Shown: positions 26,874 to 35,520 of the stretch, one piece after another
How the letters are laid out: each line of letters opens with the position of its first letter
How positions within the stretch are numbered: the stretch's first letter is position 1
Origin: Desertimonas flava
GTDB lineage: Bacteria > Actinomycetota > Acidimicrobiia > Acidimicrobiales > Ilumatobacteraceae
Reading direction: 5' to 3'
Assembly (NCBI RefSeq): GCF_003426815.1
Contig: NZ_QKYK01000015.1
Span: 62,001-126,000, forward strand
DNA length: 64,000 nucleotides
Translations under genes and position numbers: made by a program
The notes under the pieces: model-generated
The model's input: the letters and a program-made list of their open reading frames with translations, nothing else
Told to the model about the DNA's origin: nothing
The model's database searches: none

Positions 26874-28002
26874 GCTCCCTGACGCGCTCAGCGGGCTTGT
26901 CGGCCTTGGCCCACTTGCGGCCGAAGAGGTAGATCACCGGCAGCGTGCACAGCAGGGGGCCGACCACCGCGAACGGGCGGCCCAGCCACCAGCCGAGCGT
27001 GGGCCGCGTCGACTCGTAGTTGTCGCCGTCGATGGCGTACCCGATCGCCCGGCTGAGGGCCATGCCGGTGGTGTGGAAGAGGAACAGCGGCAGCGAGAAG
27101 CGGTTGATGACGTCGTTGACCGTCGCCCAGCCGGGCCGCTCCAGGCGACGGCTCACCGCGGGGCGGATGATCTCGACGATGCCGGCCTGGAGGAAGAGCA
27201 GGGCGACGATGCACATCGTGGGCGGCGCCATGTTCGAGCGCTCACCGGGGACCCCCACCATCGAGCCGGGATAGAGCCCGCTCCCCACGAGTCCGGCGAG
27301 GGCGAAGCCGCCGCCGAACAGCATCGTCCAGTCGAGGGTGCGGCGGGCCGCGACGATGCGCTCGTAGAAGAACCCGAACTGATGGCACAGGCCCCAGATG
27401 ATCACCATGTTGAAGATGCCCAGCCAGTCCCAGTCGTAGCGGAACCGGGCCACGTCGATGAGCCCGGCGACGCCCGCCATGACGACGAGAGCGACCGTGT
27501 CGAACCGCCGGTGCAGCCAGAGGGCGATCGGCAGGAGCAACACGAGCATCAGGTAGACGGCCATGAACCAGAGCGGGCTGACCACCAGCGTGACCGCTCG
27601 CCACACCCACGGCCCGCCGAGCGTGAGGCTGAGGACGATGCCGATGACGATCCACACACCGAGGAGGGCACCGGCCGGGATGGCGAGGCGCTTGGCCCGG
27701 GCACCCACCAGCTCCCAGATCGAACGGCCCTCGGCCTGGGCCTTCTCCCACGAGCGGAGGTGGCCGTAGCCGCCGACGTAGAAGAACATCGGCATGATCT
27801 GCAGCGTCCACGTGAAGATCCACAGACCCTTGGTGAAGCCGATCGGGTTGCTCGCGTGGGGACCGTCGTCACGCCAGATGATGATCGTGAAAACCCAGTG
27901 CCAGGCCACGACGACCAGCAGACTGAACGCCCTGATGAAGTCCACGTACGAATCCCGCCCCCGCGCCGCGTTCGCGGTCGGCATCGTCGGGGCGCTCGTC
28001 AT
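26842..28002 (-). CDS. Acyltransferase 3 family membrane protein
   Basis: The protein has 386 residues with about ten membrane segments. It opens with the family's RDSYVDFIRAFSLLVVVAWHW (catalytic-type His in the first segment) and continues with the FFYVGGYG and FLFHTTGMAL regions. Family members transfer acyl groups to sugars, lipids or peptidoglycan at the membrane. I chose ATG 28002, which lies 7 bases after CAGAAT; ATGs at 28011 and 28020 are also in frame. The 5' end overlaps the start of the divergent CPBP gene by 68 bases. The last ten codons (VTVGARHQP) are encoded inside the palindrome at 26839-26873, so the original C-terminus may have been replaced. Confidence 0.8.
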   Translation of the reverse strand: MTSAPTMPTANAARGRDSYVDFIRAFSLLVVVAWHWVFTIIIWRDDGPHASNPIGFTKGLWIFTWTLQIMPMFFYVGGYGHLRSWEKAQAEGRSIWELVGARAKRLAIPAGALLGVWIVIGIVLSLTLGGPWVWRAVTLVVSPLWFMAVYLMLVLLLPIALWLHRRFDTVALVVMAGVAGLIDVARFRYDWDWLGIFNMVIIWGLCHQFGFFYERIVAARRTLDWTMLFGGGFALAGLVGSGLYPGSMVGVPGERSNMAPPTMCIVALLFLQAGIVEIIRPAVSRRLERPGWATVNDVINRFSLPLFLFHTTGMALSRAIGYAIDGDNYESTRPTLGWWLGRPFAVVGPLLCTLPVIYLFGRKWAKADKPAERVREPVTVGARHQP

Positions 28003-28669
28003 CGGCAACATTCTGTCCAATCGCGTGGTGCCGGCCGCGTTCTACGTGCCGACCAATCTCCTGGTCACTGCGACGGTCGTTCTGCTCGCGCGGTTCGAGG
28101 TCGGCGCGCGGGACGTCGGTCTGACCCAGTGGCGCCGCGGTGCAGTGTGGGGTGGAACGGTGGTCGCTGCCGGCGTGGCCCTGTACCTCACGGCCTCCTT
28201 GCTGCCCCCGACGCGGGGCCTGTTCGACGACTCCCGGGTCGACGGCGACCTCGGCCGGATGTTGTACGAAGTCTTCATCCGCATCCCGTCCGGCACGGTC
28301 ATCCTGGAGGAGACTGCGTTCCGGGGTGTGCTCCCTGCCGTTCTCGCTCGTCACATGTCGACCGTCCGGGCCGTGGTGGTGAGCTCGCTGCTGTTCGGTT
28401 TCTGGCACGTGCTGCCGTCGCTGTCGCTCAGCGAGGTCAACCCGGTGCTCGGCGACATCCTCGGCGAGGGGCTCGCCGCCAAAATCGGCGGCGTCGTCTT
28501 CGCCGTGGTCGGCACGTTCCTCGTCGGTCTGTGGCTCTCGTTCCTCCGCCATCGCTCGGGGAGCCTGCTGGCGCCGGTGCTCGTCCACACCGCCAGCAAC
28601 TCGGTCGCCTACGCGATGGCCTGGTTCATCGGCGGCGCCGGCATCCAGGGATCGATCGGCCGGCTCTGA
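27935..28669 (+). CDS. CPBP-family intramembrane metalloprotease
   Basis: The 244-residue membrane protein has the Abi/CPBP signature: EETAFRGVLPA (motif 1, Glu-Glu), FGFWHVLPSL (motif 2 His) and the late VLVHTASNSVAYAM (motif 3 with His and Asn). These residues form the zinc-like active site of Rce1-type proteases. Several relatives process peptides or take part in bacteriocin self-immunity. ATG 27935 was chosen since the first membrane segment (FAVGIVGALVIGN) begins 13 residues later. This puts its start inside the divergent acyltransferase gene. It ends 43 bases before murI. Confidence 0.82.
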   Translation: MKSTYESRPRAAFAVGIVGALVIGNILSNRVVPAAFYVPTNLLVTATVVLLARFEVGARDVGLTQWRRGAVWGGTVVAAGVALYLTASLLPPTRGLFDDSRVDGDLGRMLYEVFIRIPSGTVILEETAFRGVLPAVLARHMSTVRAVVVSSLLFGFWHVLPSLSLSEVNPVLGDILGEGLAAKIGGVVFAVVGTFLVGLWLSFLRHRSGSLLAPVLVHTASNSVAYAMAWFIGGAGIQGSIGRL

Positions 28670-28712
28670 TCGGCCCGGGTCGCCGAGGACGAAACTTCCT
28701 ATCCTTCTTGCG

Positions 28713-29531
28713 ATGGATCGGCCGATCGGGATGTTCGACTCGGGGTTCGGCGGGCTCACCGTCGCCCGAGCCCTCATCGACCTCCTGCCGGCCGAGGACG
28801 TGGTCTACATCGGTGACACCGGCCGCTACCCGTACGGCAACAAGCCGCTCGACGAGGTCCGCGATCACGCCACCGAGATCGCCACCAGCCTCGTGAGCGA
28901 CTACGGCGCCAAGGCTGTCGTCGTGGCGTGCAACACCGCGGCGTCGGCCGGTCTCGACAAGCTCCGCGCCGATCTGCCCGTGCCGGTGATCGACGTGATC
29001 GAACCCGGTGCCCGTTCTCTCATCACCACCACGGTCAGCGGCCGCGTCGGCGTCATCGGCACGGTGGGCACGATCTCGTCGGGCTCGTACGTCCACGCCG
29101 TCGAGGCCGCCGCGGCAGCCGCCGGCCGCGACGACATCGTGCTCACGTCGGCGGCCTGCCCCGGGTTCGTCGAGTTCGTCGAGCGCGGGCAGACGTCGGG
29201 CGACGAGGTGATGGTGCTCGCCGAGCGCCTCCTGGCCCCGATCGTCGCCGCCGACCTCGACGCCCTCCTGTTCGGCTGCACCCACTACCCCTATCTCGCC
29301 CGTGTCGTCACCGACGTCGTCGGCACCGGCGTGACGCTCGTCAGCTCGGCCGACGAGACGGCGTTCGCCGCCGCCGACCTGTTGCGCGAGCTCGGCCTGC
29401 TGCGTTCGTCGGCCGATCGCGTCGGTCGCCGGACGTTCCTGTCGAGCGGCGACGTCGAGATCTTCCGCGAGCTCGGATCGCGCCTCCTCGGCCCCGAGCT
29501 CGACAGTGCCCTGCCCTGGCCGGCCCGCTGA
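28713..29531 (+). CDS. murI: Glutamate racemase
   Basis: A 272-residue cofactor-independent racemase that makes D-glutamate for peptidoglycan. It carries FDSGFGGLTVARAL (Asp7-type base), YIGDTGRYPYGNK, the first catalytic Cys in ACNTAAS and the second in FGCTHYPYL. The length is normal. TATCCT lies 7 bases before the ATG, a leaderless promoter arrangement, so this gene probably starts the unit murI-rph-rdgB-mtr. Rph follows after 30 bases. Confidence 0.95.
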   Translation: MDRPIGMFDSGFGGLTVARALIDLLPAEDVVYIGDTGRYPYGNKPLDEVRDHATEIATSLVSDYGAKAVVVACNTAASAGLDKLRADLPVPVIDVIEPGARSLITTTVSGRVGVIGTVGTISSGSYVHAVEAAAAAAGRDDIVLTSAACPGFVEFVERGQTSGDEVMVLAERLLAPIVAADLDALLFGCTHYPYLARVVTDVVGTGVTLVSSADETAFAAADLLRELGLLRSSADRVGRRTFLSSGDVEIFRELGSRLLGPELDSALPWPAR

Positions 29532-29561
29532 CGCGCCCGACCTCTACGAAAGGACCCCCAC

Positions 29562-30335
29562 ATGAGCACCGACACGACACCGCGTCCCGACGGCCGAACG
29601 CCCGACGAGCTGCGCCCGATCACGTTCGAGCGCGACTTCACCGAGATGGCGGCGGGATCGTGTCTGGTGAGCTTCGGACGGACCCGGGTGCTGTGCACGG
29701 CCAGCATCGACGAGGACGTGCCGCGCTGGATGCGCAACTCCGGCAAGGGATGGGTCACGGCCGAGTACTCGATGCTGCCCGGCTCGTCGCCCGAGCGGGT
29801 CGGCCGCGAGGCGGCCAAGGGAAAGCAGAGCGGCCGCACCGTCGAGATCCAGCGGCTCATCGGGCGCAGCCTCCGTGCCGCCTGCGACATGAGGGCGCTG
29901 GGCGAGCGGCAGGTCCAGGTGGACTGCGACGTCCTTCAGGCCGACGGCGGGACGCGGACGGCGAGCATCTGTGGCGGGTTCCTGGCGTTGCACGACGCCC
30001 TCAGCCGGCTCGTGGCCGCGGGGACGATCGCCCGGCACCCGTTGCACTCGTTCTGCGCGGCGATCAGCGTCGGCATCGTCGGGGGACGACTGGTCCTCGA
30101 CCTGCCGTATGTCGAGGACAGCCGCGCCGAGGTCGACATGAACGTGGTGATGCTGCGTCCCGTCGGCGGTGGCGAGCCCAGTTTCGTCGAGGTGCAGGGC
30201 ACCGCCGAGGGGCAGTCGTTCAGTCGCAGCGAGCTGGACTCGCTTTTGGAGCTGGCCGAGGGCGGCCTGGCCCGCATCGTCGACCTTCAGGCCGAGATGG
30301 TGTCGGTCCCGCCGGCGCCACGTCCCGCACGCTGA
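29562..30335 (+). CDS. rph: Ribonuclease PH
   Basis: The 257-residue phosphorolytic 3'-5' exoribonuclease trims tRNA 3' ends as a hexamer. It shows [13 protein letters not shown] at the N-terminus, [28 protein letters not shown] (phosphate and RNA binding), [16 protein letters not shown] and [22 protein letters not shown] at proper spacing supports ATG 29562. The order rph-rdgB is widely conserved, and here the two overlap by one base (TGATG). Confidence 0.95.
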   Translation: MSTDTTPRPDGRTPDELRPITFERDFTEMAAGSCLVSFGRTRVLCTASIDEDVPRWMRNSGKGWVTAEYSMLPGSSPERVGREAAKGKQSGRTVEIQRLIGRSLRAACDMRALGERQVQVDCDVLQADGGTRTASICGGFLALHDALSRLVAAGTIARHPLHSFCAAISVGIVGGRLVLDLPYVEDSRAEVDMNVVMLRPVGGGEPSFVEVQGTAEGQSFSRSELDSLLELAEGGLARIVDLQAEMVSVPPAPRPAR

Positions 30336-30949
30336 TGATCACGCTCGTCTGCGCGACCGCGAACCCCGGCAAGGTCGCCGAGCTGGAGTCGATCCTCGAC
30401 GGGATCGTCGAACTGCTGCCGCGCCCCGATTCCGTGCCACCCGTCGTCGAGGATGCCGGGACGCTCGTGGGGAACGCCCGCTTGAAGGCGACGGCGGTCG
30501 CCGTGGCGAGCGGTCGGCCGGCAATCGCCGATGACACCGGCCTCGAAGTGGCCGCCCTCGGTGGAGCGCCGGGCGTCGACACGGCGTCGTTCGCGGGGGA
30601 GGGGGCGACCGACGAGCAGAACTGGACGAAGCTGCTCGCCGAGCTCGAGGGGTCCGACGATCGCCGGGCGCGCTTCCGGACCGTGGCGATGGTCGTTTGG
30701 CCGGACGGCCACGAGGTCTGGGCCGAAGGGACGTGCGAGGGAACGATCGCTCCGGCGTCACGTGGCGGCCGCGGCTTCGGTTACGACAGCGTCTTCATCC
30801 CCGCCGGCGGCGACGGCCGATCGTTCGCCGAGATGTCGGCGGACGAGAAGGATGCCGTGAGCCACCGCGGCCGCGCCTTCTCCGCCCTCGTCGGGAAGCT
30901 CGCCGCCCTCGGCGGCGTTGACGATGACGACCCCCAAGGAGAGCGATGA
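30335..30949 (+). CDS. rdgB: Non-canonical purine NTP pyrophosphatase (RdgB/HAM1)
   Basis: This 204-residue house-cleaning enzyme hydrolyses dITP, XTP and ITP to monophosphates. It carries TANPGKVAELESIL, ARLKATAVA, the catalytic-site IADDTGLEV, GGRGFGYDSVF and the C-terminal SHRGRAFSAL. ATG 30335 overlaps the rph stop, and the stop overlaps the mycothione reductase start as ATGA, so all three are coupled. Confidence 0.95.
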   Translation: MITLVCATANPGKVAELESILDGIVELLPRPDSVPPVVEDAGTLVGNARLKATAVAVASGRPAIADDTGLEVAALGGAPGVDTASFAGEGATDEQNWTKLLAELEGSDDRRARFRTVAMVVWPDGHEVWAEGTCEGTIAPASRGGRGFGYDSVFIPAGGDGRSFAEMSADEKDAVSHRGRAFSALVGKLAALGGVDDDDPQGER

Positions 30950-32352
30950 GCGTCATTCACCACGACCTGGTCATCATCGGCAGCGGTTCGGGCAACTCGA
31001 TCCCCGGCCCCGAGTTCGACCACCTGAGCATCGCCATCGTCGAAGGCGGCACGTACGGAGGCACCTGCCTCAACGTCGGGTGCATCCCGACGAAGATGTA
31101 CGTGCACCCGGCCGACCTCGCCGACGGTGCCCGCCGGGCCGCCCGCCTCGACGTGAAGATGCACGTCGACTCTGTCGACTGGCGCAGCCTCCGGGACCGC
31201 ATCTTCGGGCGGATCGATCCGATCTCGACGGGCGGCAAGGCCTGGCGGGAGAGCTCGGACAATCCGAACGTCACCGTCTACACCGGCTACGGACGCTTCG
31301 TCGGCGACAAGACGATGCACGTCGCCACCGGCGACAGAGGCGATTCTGACACCGGCGGCGACGGCGTCACGATCACGGCCGACCGCTGGGTGATCGCAGC
31401 CGGTGGCCGGGCGGTCGTGCCCGACATCCCGGGTCTCGCCCTCGGCCCACGCGTCCACACCTCCGACACGATCATGCGCATCGACGACCTGCCACGGTCG
31501 CTGGCGATCATCGGTGGCGGCTACATCGCCGCCGAGTTCGCCCACGTCTTCTCGGCGTTCGGCGTGGACGTGACCCAGCTGGTGCGTGGCGACCGGCTGC
31601 TGCGCTCTCATGACGCCGACGTCGCCGCCGCCTTCGCCCACGAGGCCGCCGCCCGATGGACGCTGCTCACCGACACCGTGCCGAGCGAGGTGCGCGCCGG
31701 CGACGACGGCGTCGACCTGGTGCTCGGCGATCGCACGCTCTCGGTCGACCTCGTGCTCGTCGCCACGGGGCGAGTGCCCAACAGCGACCGGCTCGATCCC
31801 CACCTGACCGGGGTCGATGTCGACTCCCGCGGGTACGTGGTCGTCGACGCGTACCAGCGCACCACGGCCGACGGCATCTTCGCCCTCGGCGACGTGTCGT
31901 CGCCCTGGGAGCTCAAGCACGTCGCCAATCACGAGATGCGTGTCGTCAAGCACAACCTCGCCCACCCCGAGGCGCTGATCCGTACCGACCACCGCTACGT
32001 GCCGTCGGCCGTCTTCACCGAACCGCAGATCGCCGCGGTCGGGCTGACCGAGGCGCAGGCGCAGTCCGGAGGCATCGACTACATCGCCGTTCGGCACGAC
32101 TACGCCGGCATCGCCGCCGGGTGGGCGCGCGAGGACAGGTCCGGGTTCGTCAAACTGCTCGCCGATCCCAACAGCGGGCTGCTGCTGGGTGCCCATGTCA
32201 TCGGTCCGGAAGCGGCCACCGTGATCCAGCCACTGATCCATGCGATGTCCTTCGGCCAGACCGCCCACGACGTGGCGACCGGGCAGTACTGGATCCACCC
32301 GGCGCTCAGCGAGGTCGTCGAGAACGCCCTCCTCAAGGTCCCGCGGCCCTGA
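30946..32352 (+). CDS. mtr: Mycothione reductase (FAD/NAD(P)-disulfide oxidoreductase)
   Basis: The 468-residue flavoprotein of the glutathione-reductase family has an N-terminal FAD fold (DLVIIGSGSGNSI), a redox-active disulfide GGTCLNVGCIPTKM, an NAD(P) fold AIIGGGYIAAEFAHVF, an FAD motif GIFALGDVSS and the C-terminal dimer interface with the catalytic HPALSEVVENALL. The GSGSGN start and short active-site spacing fit mycothione reductases rather than lipoamide dehydrogenases. It would reduce mycothiol disulfide in the actinobacterial thiol system. It is coupled to rdgB by ATGA. Confidence 0.85.
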   Translation: MSVIHHDLVIIGSGSGNSIPGPEFDHLSIAIVEGGTYGGTCLNVGCIPTKMYVHPADLADGARRAARLDVKMHVDSVDWRSLRDRIFGRIDPISTGGKAWRESSDNPNVTVYTGYGRFVGDKTMHVATGDRGDSDTGGDGVTITADRWVIAAGGRAVVPDIPGLALGPRVHTSDTIMRIDDLPRSLAIIGGGYIAAEFAHVFSAFGVDVTQLVRGDRLLRSHDADVAAAFAHEAAARWTLLTDTVPSEVRAGDDGVDLVLGDRTLSVDLVLVATGRVPNSDRLDPHLTGVDVDSRGYVVVDAYQRTTADGIFALGDVSSPWELKHVANHEMRVVKHNLAHPEALIRTDHRYVPSAVFTEPQIAAVGLTEAQAQSGGIDYIAVRHDYAGIAAGWAREDRSGFVKLLADPNSGLLLGAHVIGPEAATVIQPLIHAMSFGQTAHDVATGQYWIHPALSEVVENALLKVPRP

Positions 32353-32374
32353 CGATTCCTGTCGGGGGCAGGCC

Positions 32375-33343
32375 TCAGGCGGCGGGGACCAGCGTCACCA
32401 CGAAGGCGACGTGATCGCTGCCCGGAACGCCGACGTCCTCCACCGCCGTCGCGACGGCGTGCTCGTTGAGCAGCGCATGGTCGATGCGGACGAAGTTGGG
32501 GATCGGCTGGATGTCGTCGGGCCATGAGGTCGAGAAGCCGCGGCCGAGCGCCTGATGCGCGTCGCGCCATCCGTTGCTCAGCAAGGCACGGAAGCGCGGG
32601 TGCCAGAACGTGGCGTTGAAGTCACCGACGATCACCACCGGCTCGCCGTCGCGCAGGGGAGCGACGTCGAGGTTGCGCAGCTCGCTCGACCAGTCGTCCG
32701 TCGAGATCAGCGGGCTGGTGACGTGGACGGCCAGCACGACGACCGGGTCGGAGGACTCGACACGAGCGAGGACGGCGGCCGATTTCGTCTCCGGCGGCCG
32801 GAACTCGCTCAGCGGGTAACGACTCCACAGCGCGGTGCCCCTCGCCACCGGGTGGGAGTACTCGATGCGGTACGGATACTCGTCGGCGAGCGGACTGGCA
32901 TGGAGCGCGGCGGCCGCGCCCGGCGTGTACTCGGTGAAGGCCAGGACATCCGCATCCGCCGCCGTCACGGCGTCCACGGTCTCCTCGTGACGCGTGTTGA
33001 GATACAGCAGGTTGGCGTGGAAGACCGTCAGTGGCGTCGCTCCGTGGGCGGCAGCCGGCTCGGCCGGCGGGCGCAAGAGCGGCCACGCCATCACGACGAG
33101 GGCGACGGCCACCGCACCGGCGACAGCGGCGAGGGCCCACCGTTGCGTGACGAGGGCTGCGGCAGCGAGCGGAAAGGCGAGGCCGAGCACGTACGGCACG
33201 AGTGACTGCAACGCGGCCACGTACCGATGCCCGGTCCATCCGACGATCTGGGTGACGACCAACGCCACCATCACGGCGACGGCCGCCCAGCCGGCGATCT
33301 CGACAACCCTGCCGATGCGTGATGAGGCGGCGAGCAGGGACAT
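32375..33343 (-). CDS. Membrane-anchored endonuclease/exonuclease/phosphatase family protein
   Basis: The 322-residue protein has three N-terminal membrane segments (to about residue 90) and an extracytoplasmic endonuclease/exonuclease/phosphatase domain. Visible are FHANLLYLNTR, AFTEYTP (metal Glu), AVHVTSP, VIVGDFNATFWH (catalytic Asp/Asn) and a C-terminal IDHALL ... GSDHVAFVVT (catalytic Asp/His). The fold covers nucleases, sphingomyelinases and phosphoinositide phosphatases; the outside location favours a lipid or extracellular nucleic-acid substrate. It is convergent with mtr and divergent from the DUF2207 gene. Confidence 0.8.
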   Translation of the reverse strand: MSLLAASSRIGRVVEIAGWAAVAVMVALVVTQIVGWTGHRYVAALQSLVPYVLGLAFPLAAAALVTQRWALAAVAGAVAVALVVMAWPLLRPPAEPAAAHGATPLTVFHANLLYLNTRHEETVDAVTAADADVLAFTEYTPGAAAALHASPLADEYPYRIEYSHPVARGTALWSRYPLSEFRPPETKSAAVLARVESSDPVVVLAVHVTSPLISTDDWSSELRNLDVAPLRDGEPVVIVGDFNATFWHPRFRALLSNGWRDAHQALGRGFSTSWPDDIQPIPNFVRIDHALLNEHAVATAVEDVGVPGSDHVAFVVTLVPAA

Positions 33344-33436
33344 CGGCCGAGCAGTGTGGCAGCAACCGCCCCGTCCACCACCGCGGCCCGGCGAACATGT
33401 CGGCGCGGAGAGACCGCCTACGGCAGGATGGGGCGC

Positions 33437-35290
33437 ATGGCCTCTCTCGCCAAACTCTCGCCGTGGCAGCACCTGGTGGTCGGGGGATCGGCCGCCGCCA
33501 TCGGGATCGGTGCGTTCACCGGCTTGATCGGTGAGCACCGTCCCGAGCGCTTCGACGCCAAGCAGGTCGTCGTGGCGCCCGACGGTGAGAACGGCCTCCG
33601 GATCACCGAGATCGTCGACCAGGACTTCGGCGAACAGGAGCGGCACGGCTATCAGCGCATCATCCCCGACGACTTCGGCGCGCCGACCGACGTGGTGGCC
33701 ACGTCGACCGACGCGCCCGACGACCTCGACGTGCAGTCGGTGGGCTGGGAGACGCGCATCCGCATCGGCGACCCGGACGTGACCGTGACCGGCCAGCACC
33801 GGTACACGCTGGCCTACACCCTTCCCGCGGCCCGGCTGTCGAGTGGCCAGCTCGCCCTCGACGTCATCGGCACCGAAGAGACGCTCGAGACGAAGCACTT
33901 CGAGTTGGTGGTCACCGGGCTCGAGCTGGAAGACCCCACCTGCAACGTCGGCGGGTTCGGCGACGTCGGCGGTTGCGAGCTCGTCGACGACGGCACCACC
34001 TACCGTGCCGTGTTCTCCCCGCTCGAACCCCACGAGGGCATCACCATCGGCGGTCGCATCGTCGGCCGCCGCGACGTCGTGGACGTCGAGCCGCCTGCCC
34101 TCCCCGACGCGCCGGCCGACCGCCGGGTGCCGCTGGGGATCGCCACGAGCGCCCTCGGCCTGGCCACTGGCGCCGGTACGTACGCCTGGGCGCGTCGCCG
34201 CGGCCGCAACGAAGTGGTGGCGGGCGGGGCGGCCGACGTGGCGTTCGGGTTCTCGGCGGTGCCCCTGCCCCCGCCTCCGGCCGGGACCGCGGTGGCGACC
34301 GATCTCGACGCGCCCGTCCCGTCGGGGGCCTCCGAACGGGCCGCTCAGATGGCCGCTTCCGGCGGCGTCCGGCTCGTCACCGACGACGAGCTCGCCGAAC
34401 TGGCGACGACCGAGTTCGCCCCGCCGGCCGGCGTCGACCCGTGGCTGGGACGTGTCCTCCTCAACGAACGCTTCGACAACGACACCGTGGCGGCCTGGGT
34501 CTCGGCGCACGCCGCGCGTGACGTACTCACGGTCACGCAGCTCGACGGCGACAAGGTGGAGTTGGGCAAGGGGCCGCGCTTCGCCAGCGCTCCGCCCGAG
34601 GAGCAGGCCGCGCTCCAGCGGATGATCGGCGGCGACCGGATCGTGCTCGGCAAGTACTCGAAGAACTTCGCCGCCGGATGGTCCGACATCGCCAAGCGCC
34701 AGCGGCAGTTCGTCGCCGCGTCGGGGTTCTGGAAGCGCCCGATCGGCGGGTCGAGCGGTGCGGGGAGCACCGGCATCGCCACCGTGATCGTCATCGGCGC
34801 CGTGGCGGCGATGCTGTTCGGGGGAGGTGCCCTGCGCGCCGCCCCCGGGCTCGGCAGCCCGGTGGTCGCCCTGCTGCTCGCCGTCGCCGTACCTGGCATC
34901 ACCGCGTTGCTCGCCTACCGGCGCCTACTCCCGGCCCGCACGGTGTCCGGCTCGGCGTTGGCGATCCGAACGGAGTCCTTCCGCCGCTTTCTCGCCGCCA
35001 GCGAGGCCAGCCACGTCGAGTGGGCGTGGAAGCACGGCATGCTGCGCGAGTACTCGGCGTGGGCTGTCGCCCTCGGCACCGCCGACGCCTGGGAGGCGGC
35101 CATGCGGGGCTCCACCGTGCCGCCGGCCGAGTTCAACGCCGCACCGATCCTCCTCTATCACCACGCTGCGGCGATGGGCTCCACCCGCGTGCCGCCGTCG
35201 AGCAGCGGCAGCGGTGGGGGAGGGGGCGGTGGCTTCTCCGGCGGCAGCGTCGGGGGAGGCGGAGGCGGCGGCAGCTCCGGTTCATGGTGA
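33437..35290 (+). CDS. DUF2207-type membrane protein
   Basis: The 617-residue membrane protein has one N-terminal segment (LVVGGSAAAIGIGAFTGLI), a large external beta-rich domain (~35-240), a segment near 250, a long cytoplasmic region, two adjacent C-terminal segments (TGIATVIVIGAVAAMLF and VVALLLAVAVPGITALL), and a Gly/Ser-rich tail (SGSGGGGGGGFSGGS). This is the layout of the DUF2207 (YciQ-like) family, of unknown function. ATG 33437 was preferred over 33428 by spacing to GGGG. The tRNA follows 28 bases later. Confidence 0.8.
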   Translation: MASLAKLSPWQHLVVGGSAAAIGIGAFTGLIGEHRPERFDAKQVVVAPDGENGLRITEIVDQDFGEQERHGYQRIIPDDFGAPTDVVATSTDAPDDLDVQSVGWETRIRIGDPDVTVTGQHRYTLAYTLPAARLSSGQLALDVIGTEETLETKHFELVVTGLELEDPTCNVGGFGDVGGCELVDDGTTYRAVFSPLEPHEGITIGGRIVGRRDVVDVEPPALPDAPADRRVPLGIATSALGLATGAGTYAWARRRGRNEVVAGGAADVAFGFSAVPLPPPPAGTAVATDLDAPVPSGASERAAQMAASGGVRLVTDDELAELATTEFAPPAGVDPWLGRVLLNERFDNDTVAAWVSAHAARDVLTVTQLDGDKVELGKGPRFASAPPEEQAALQRMIGGDRIVLGKYSKNFAAGWSDIAKRQRQFVAASGFWKRPIGGSSGAGSTGIATVIVIGAVAAMLFGGGALRAAPGLGSPVVALLLAVAVPGITALLAYRRLLPARTVSGSALAIRTESFRRFLAASEASHVEWAWKHGMLREYSAWAVALGTADAWEAAMRGSTVPPAEFNAAPILLYHHAAAMGSTRVPPSSSGSGGGGGGGFSGGSVGGGGGGGSSGSW

Positions 35291-35317
35291 ACGCCGCGTA
35301 GTCTGGACCAGACATCC

Positions 35318-35391
35318 GCCGGCGTCGCTCAATTGGCAGAAGCACGACTTTTAGGTAGTCGCAAGTGTGGGTTCGAGTCCCACCGCCGGTA
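35318..35391 (+). tRNA. tRNA with anticodon UAG (Leu by code) but a short variable loop
   Basis: A 74-nt cloverleaf: acceptor GCCGGCG/CGCCGGT (G1-U72 pair), a D-arm with three firm pairs and an A/C mismatch, anticodon stem CGACT/AGTCG with loop TTTAGGT, a 5-base variable loop, T-arm GTGGG-TTCGAGT-CCCAC and discriminator A73. No CCA is encoded. The anticodon loop matches that of bacterial tRNA-Leu(UAG), and A73 fits leucine. But bacterial tRNA-Leu is class II with a long variable arm, absent here. It may be an unusual tRNA-Leu, another-specificity tRNA or a decayed one. Confidence 0.75.
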
Positions 35392-35399
35392 CGACGCGA

Positions 35400-35430
35400 C
35401 TGACGGGATGTGCCTGGCACATCCCGTCAG
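35400..35430. repeat. 31-bp perfect palindrome with core GTGCCTGGCAC
   Basis: Fifteen-base arms (outer part CTGACGGGAT) are exactly complementary around a central T at 35415. It begins 9 bases after the tRNA. It shares the 11-base core with the palindromes at 26839 and 35517, but its outer arm is different. It may double as the tRNA terminator. Confidence 0.8.
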
Positions 35431-35435
35431 ACCGC

Positions 35436-35520
35436 TCAGGAGACGGGGAGCCAGGCGAGGATGAGATTGGCGACCTTGACGTCGGCCTTCTCGGCGGGAC
35501 GTTGGTCGTGGTGATGTCCG
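35436..35520 (-). pseudogene. Broken copy of the 3' end of the downstream HerA-like ATPase gene
   Basis: On the minus strand this 85-base stretch encodes PAEKADVKVANLILAWLPVS and stop, against PAEKTDVKVTQLILAWLPVS at the true end of the ATPase gene (35795-). DNA similarity continues through the stop into about 20 bases of flanking sequence (CCTGGCACATCCCGT). One C is missing relative to the intact gene, which shifts the frame upstream of PAEK. Similarity ends exactly where the palindrome at 35517 begins. It looks like the remnant of a duplicated or related ATPase gene cut by that element. Confidence 0.75.

Noticed and set aside
35318-35391. Amber suppressor tRNA
   Set aside because: The anticodon is 5'-UAG-3', which reads CUA. 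A UAG suppressor would need CUA as anticodon.
35400-35430. Simple intrinsic terminators as the only explanation of the GTGCCTGGCAC palindromes
   Set aside because: They lack T-tracts and the same core recurs with different arms, including degenerate copies in a non-coding gap. Termination may still be a side role.
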